Source: Christensenella sp. UBA3792 (lineage in GTDB: Bacteria > Bacillota > Clostridia > Christensenellales > CAG-138). From it: 64,000 bases of DNA. Location: assembly GCA_002369195.1 (NCBI GenBank), contig DFEW01000028.1, positions 1 to 64,000 on the forward strand, given 5' to 3'. Below the pieces are notes generated by a model. The model saw only the letters and a list, made by a program, of their open reading frames with translations, made no database searches and was not told where the DNA came from. The position numbers and the translations under genes are program-made. Positions 63,160 through 64,000 of the stretch are shown one piece after another (position 1 is the first letter of the stretch; each line of letters starts with the position of its first letter).

Positions 63160-63465
63160 TCAGCCGATTGCGGTGATCTCAACCTTGGTGAACGGTTGAC
63201 GATGGCCGCGCTTCTTGCGAATGTTCTTCTTGGGCTTATACTTGAAGACGATAACCTTCTTGCCCTTGCCATGCTCGAGAACCTTTGCGGTTGCCTTGAC
63301 GCCGTCCACAACGGGCTTACCGACCGTAACGGTTTCGCCGTCCGCGACGAGCAGAACATCCATGGTGACTTCGGTACCGACCTCTGCGTCGAGCTTCTCT
63401 ACGAGAACTTCGTCGCCGACCTGGACCTTATACTGTTTACCACCGGTCTGAATGATTGCGTACAT
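63160..63465 (-). CDS. rplU: Ribosomal protein L21
   Basis: A 101-residue large-subunit protein beginning [14 protein letters not shown], with the conserved tail [26 protein letters not shown] precedes the ATG at 63465; a longer frame upstream falls in the leader RNA. It is the first gene of the rplU-prp-rpmA operon. Confidence 0.97.
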   Translation of the reverse strand: MYAIIQTGGKQYKVQVGDEVLVEKLDAEVGTEVTMDVLLVADGETVTVGKPVVDGVKATAKVLEHGKGKKVIVFKYKPKKNIRKKRGHRQPFTKVEITAIG

Positions 63466-63551
63466 GCTTTGTGCTTCCTCCTTCTTCCCAGACTCGCTCA
63501 AATACGGAGATGCCCATCGGCATACTTAAATACCGCTCCGAAGCGGCTCAC
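63466..63551 (-). ncRNA. Candidate L21 leader RNA
   Basis: About 85 transcribed bases precede rplU. Two local stems are visible, CCGCTTCGGAGCGG and ATGCCGATGGGCAT, placed where the L21 leader of low-GC Gram-positives is known. That element is thought to allow autoregulation. The match to the family is positional, not tested. Confidence 0.5.
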
Positions 63552-63557
63552 CGCATG

Positions 63558-63586
63558 AATATACCACAATCCCGCGGTGTTGTCAA
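63558..63586 (-). promoter_or_regulatory. Promoter of the rplU operon
   Basis: A perfect TTGACA and TATATT on the minus strand are separated by 17 bases. Confidence 0.85.
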
Positions 63587-63622
63587 CGTTTTTTTCAAGA
63601 TTTTTCGGGACTTTTTTCGCGT

Positions 63623-64000
63623 TCAGTGCAGCACCGTGCAAAGGCGCTTCGCCTCCTGCAGCTTCTTGTCCGGCAGCGGCCGCACGACGTACTTTTCCGG
63701 ATGCATGCTGTCGTTTCCGCGCACGAAGAACGTCGCGTCGTCGACCTCCGGGAACAGCGTGCCGTTGCGCTTTTCGAGCTGCTCCATGACGGCCTTGACG
63801 TCCGGATGCACCTCGATGTACATGCGGCGGATCTTCGAACCCTTCAAAATCTGCAGCGTCTGCTTGCGCAGGCGGTTGAACACGGTATGCGGCGCAAGCA
63901 CCTTTCCCTCGCCGTCGCAGCACGGGCAGTTGATCTTCAGCGTGTCGCCGATGCTTCTGCCGGTCTTTTTGCGCGTCAGCTCGACCAGTCCGAGGCGCGT
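63623..64000 (-). CDS. rng: Ribonuclease E/G, C-terminal part (truncated by window edge)
   Basis: The frame is open from the window edge to 63623 and encodes 125 residues. It starts TRLGLVELTRKKTGRS, continues with CPCCDGEG, the zinc-link motif of RNase E/G, and ends in a compact basic/acidic domain. RNase G-type enzymes cut single-stranded RNA in rRNA maturation and mRNA decay. The catalytic core lies outside the window. The location just before rplU is common in Clostridia. Confidence 0.88.
   Translation of the reverse strand, partial: TRLGLVELTRKKTGRSIGDTLKINCPCCDGEGKVLAPHTVFNRLRKQTLQILKGSKIRRMYIEVHPDVKAVMEQLEKRNGTLFPEVDDATFFVRGNDSMHPEKYVVRPLPDKKLQEAKRLCTVLH

Overview
The window looks like chromosomal DNA of a fairly GC-rich member of the Bacillota, most likely class Clostridia. 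The pointers are a T-box leader in front of valS, the rplU-prp-rpmA order with an L27 carrying a cleavable N-terminus, MutS2, FloA/NfeD, an ECF-type folate transporter S component, a YtrA-type GntR/ABC locus, Gram-positive lipoproteins and many near-consensus sigma-A promoters with 17-bp spacers. Several surface proteins carry Thr-Pro-Glu or Thr-Pro-Lys linkers, which I associate with uncultivated gut Clostridia. The genus cannot be fixed from sequence alone.

Layout. 1-560: 5' end of a group II intron (probably IIC) lying just behind the terminator of a four-tRNA operon (Arg, His, Gln, Lys). 560-4760: queA-tgt-tsaE-tsaB-rimI-SEC-C operon for queuosine and t6A tRNA modification. 4860-5340: two Ser tRNAs, then a noncoding fold-back. 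5340-11420: ECF sigma/anti-sigma pair, a polysaccharide deacetylase, a GNAT/RodA pair and a TIM-barrel isomerase. 11520-14700: a PLP fold-type II enzyme, then radC, a small Cys protein and GtrA. 14770-19580: tRNA-Leu and the NfeD/zinc-ribbon/FloA/membrane protein/split ChrA operon. 19600-25380: CDF transporter, PfkB kinase, GntR/ABC operon. 25380-32400: DUF523, response regulator, histidine kinase, HtrA, MutS2 and a small membrane protein. 32460-41060: rRNA methyltransferase, lipoprotein phosphoesterase, seven-tRNA operon, valS with T-box, DUF885 lipoprotein.

41130-51140: rluD-lspA-lytic transglycosylase-coaE-polA-pdp, then a degenerate glycerate-kinase-like fusion coupled to an ABC-F ATPase. 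51200-53670: NlpC/P60 hydrolase with a long Lys/Thr/Pro linker and a radical SAM enzyme. 53700-55530: a more AT-rich islet with repeat remnants and two unrecognised lipoproteins. 55620-60170: HAD phosphatase, folC and folT, then two neighbouring cohesin-like secreted proteins. 60180-64000: cysS, a membrane protein, rpmA-prp-rplU and the C-terminus of an RNase E/G.

Most genes are core housekeeping in tight operons with 1-4 bp overlaps. There is no rRNA, CRISPR array, prophage or complete IS. The least ordinary items are the glycerate-kinase-like pseudoenzyme at 47912-49216, the intron at the tRNA terminator, the paired cohesin-like proteins, the cationic linker of the NlpC protein, an enlarged LspA, the fold-back at 5193-5273, and three genes whose -10 box sits about 7 bases from the ATG.
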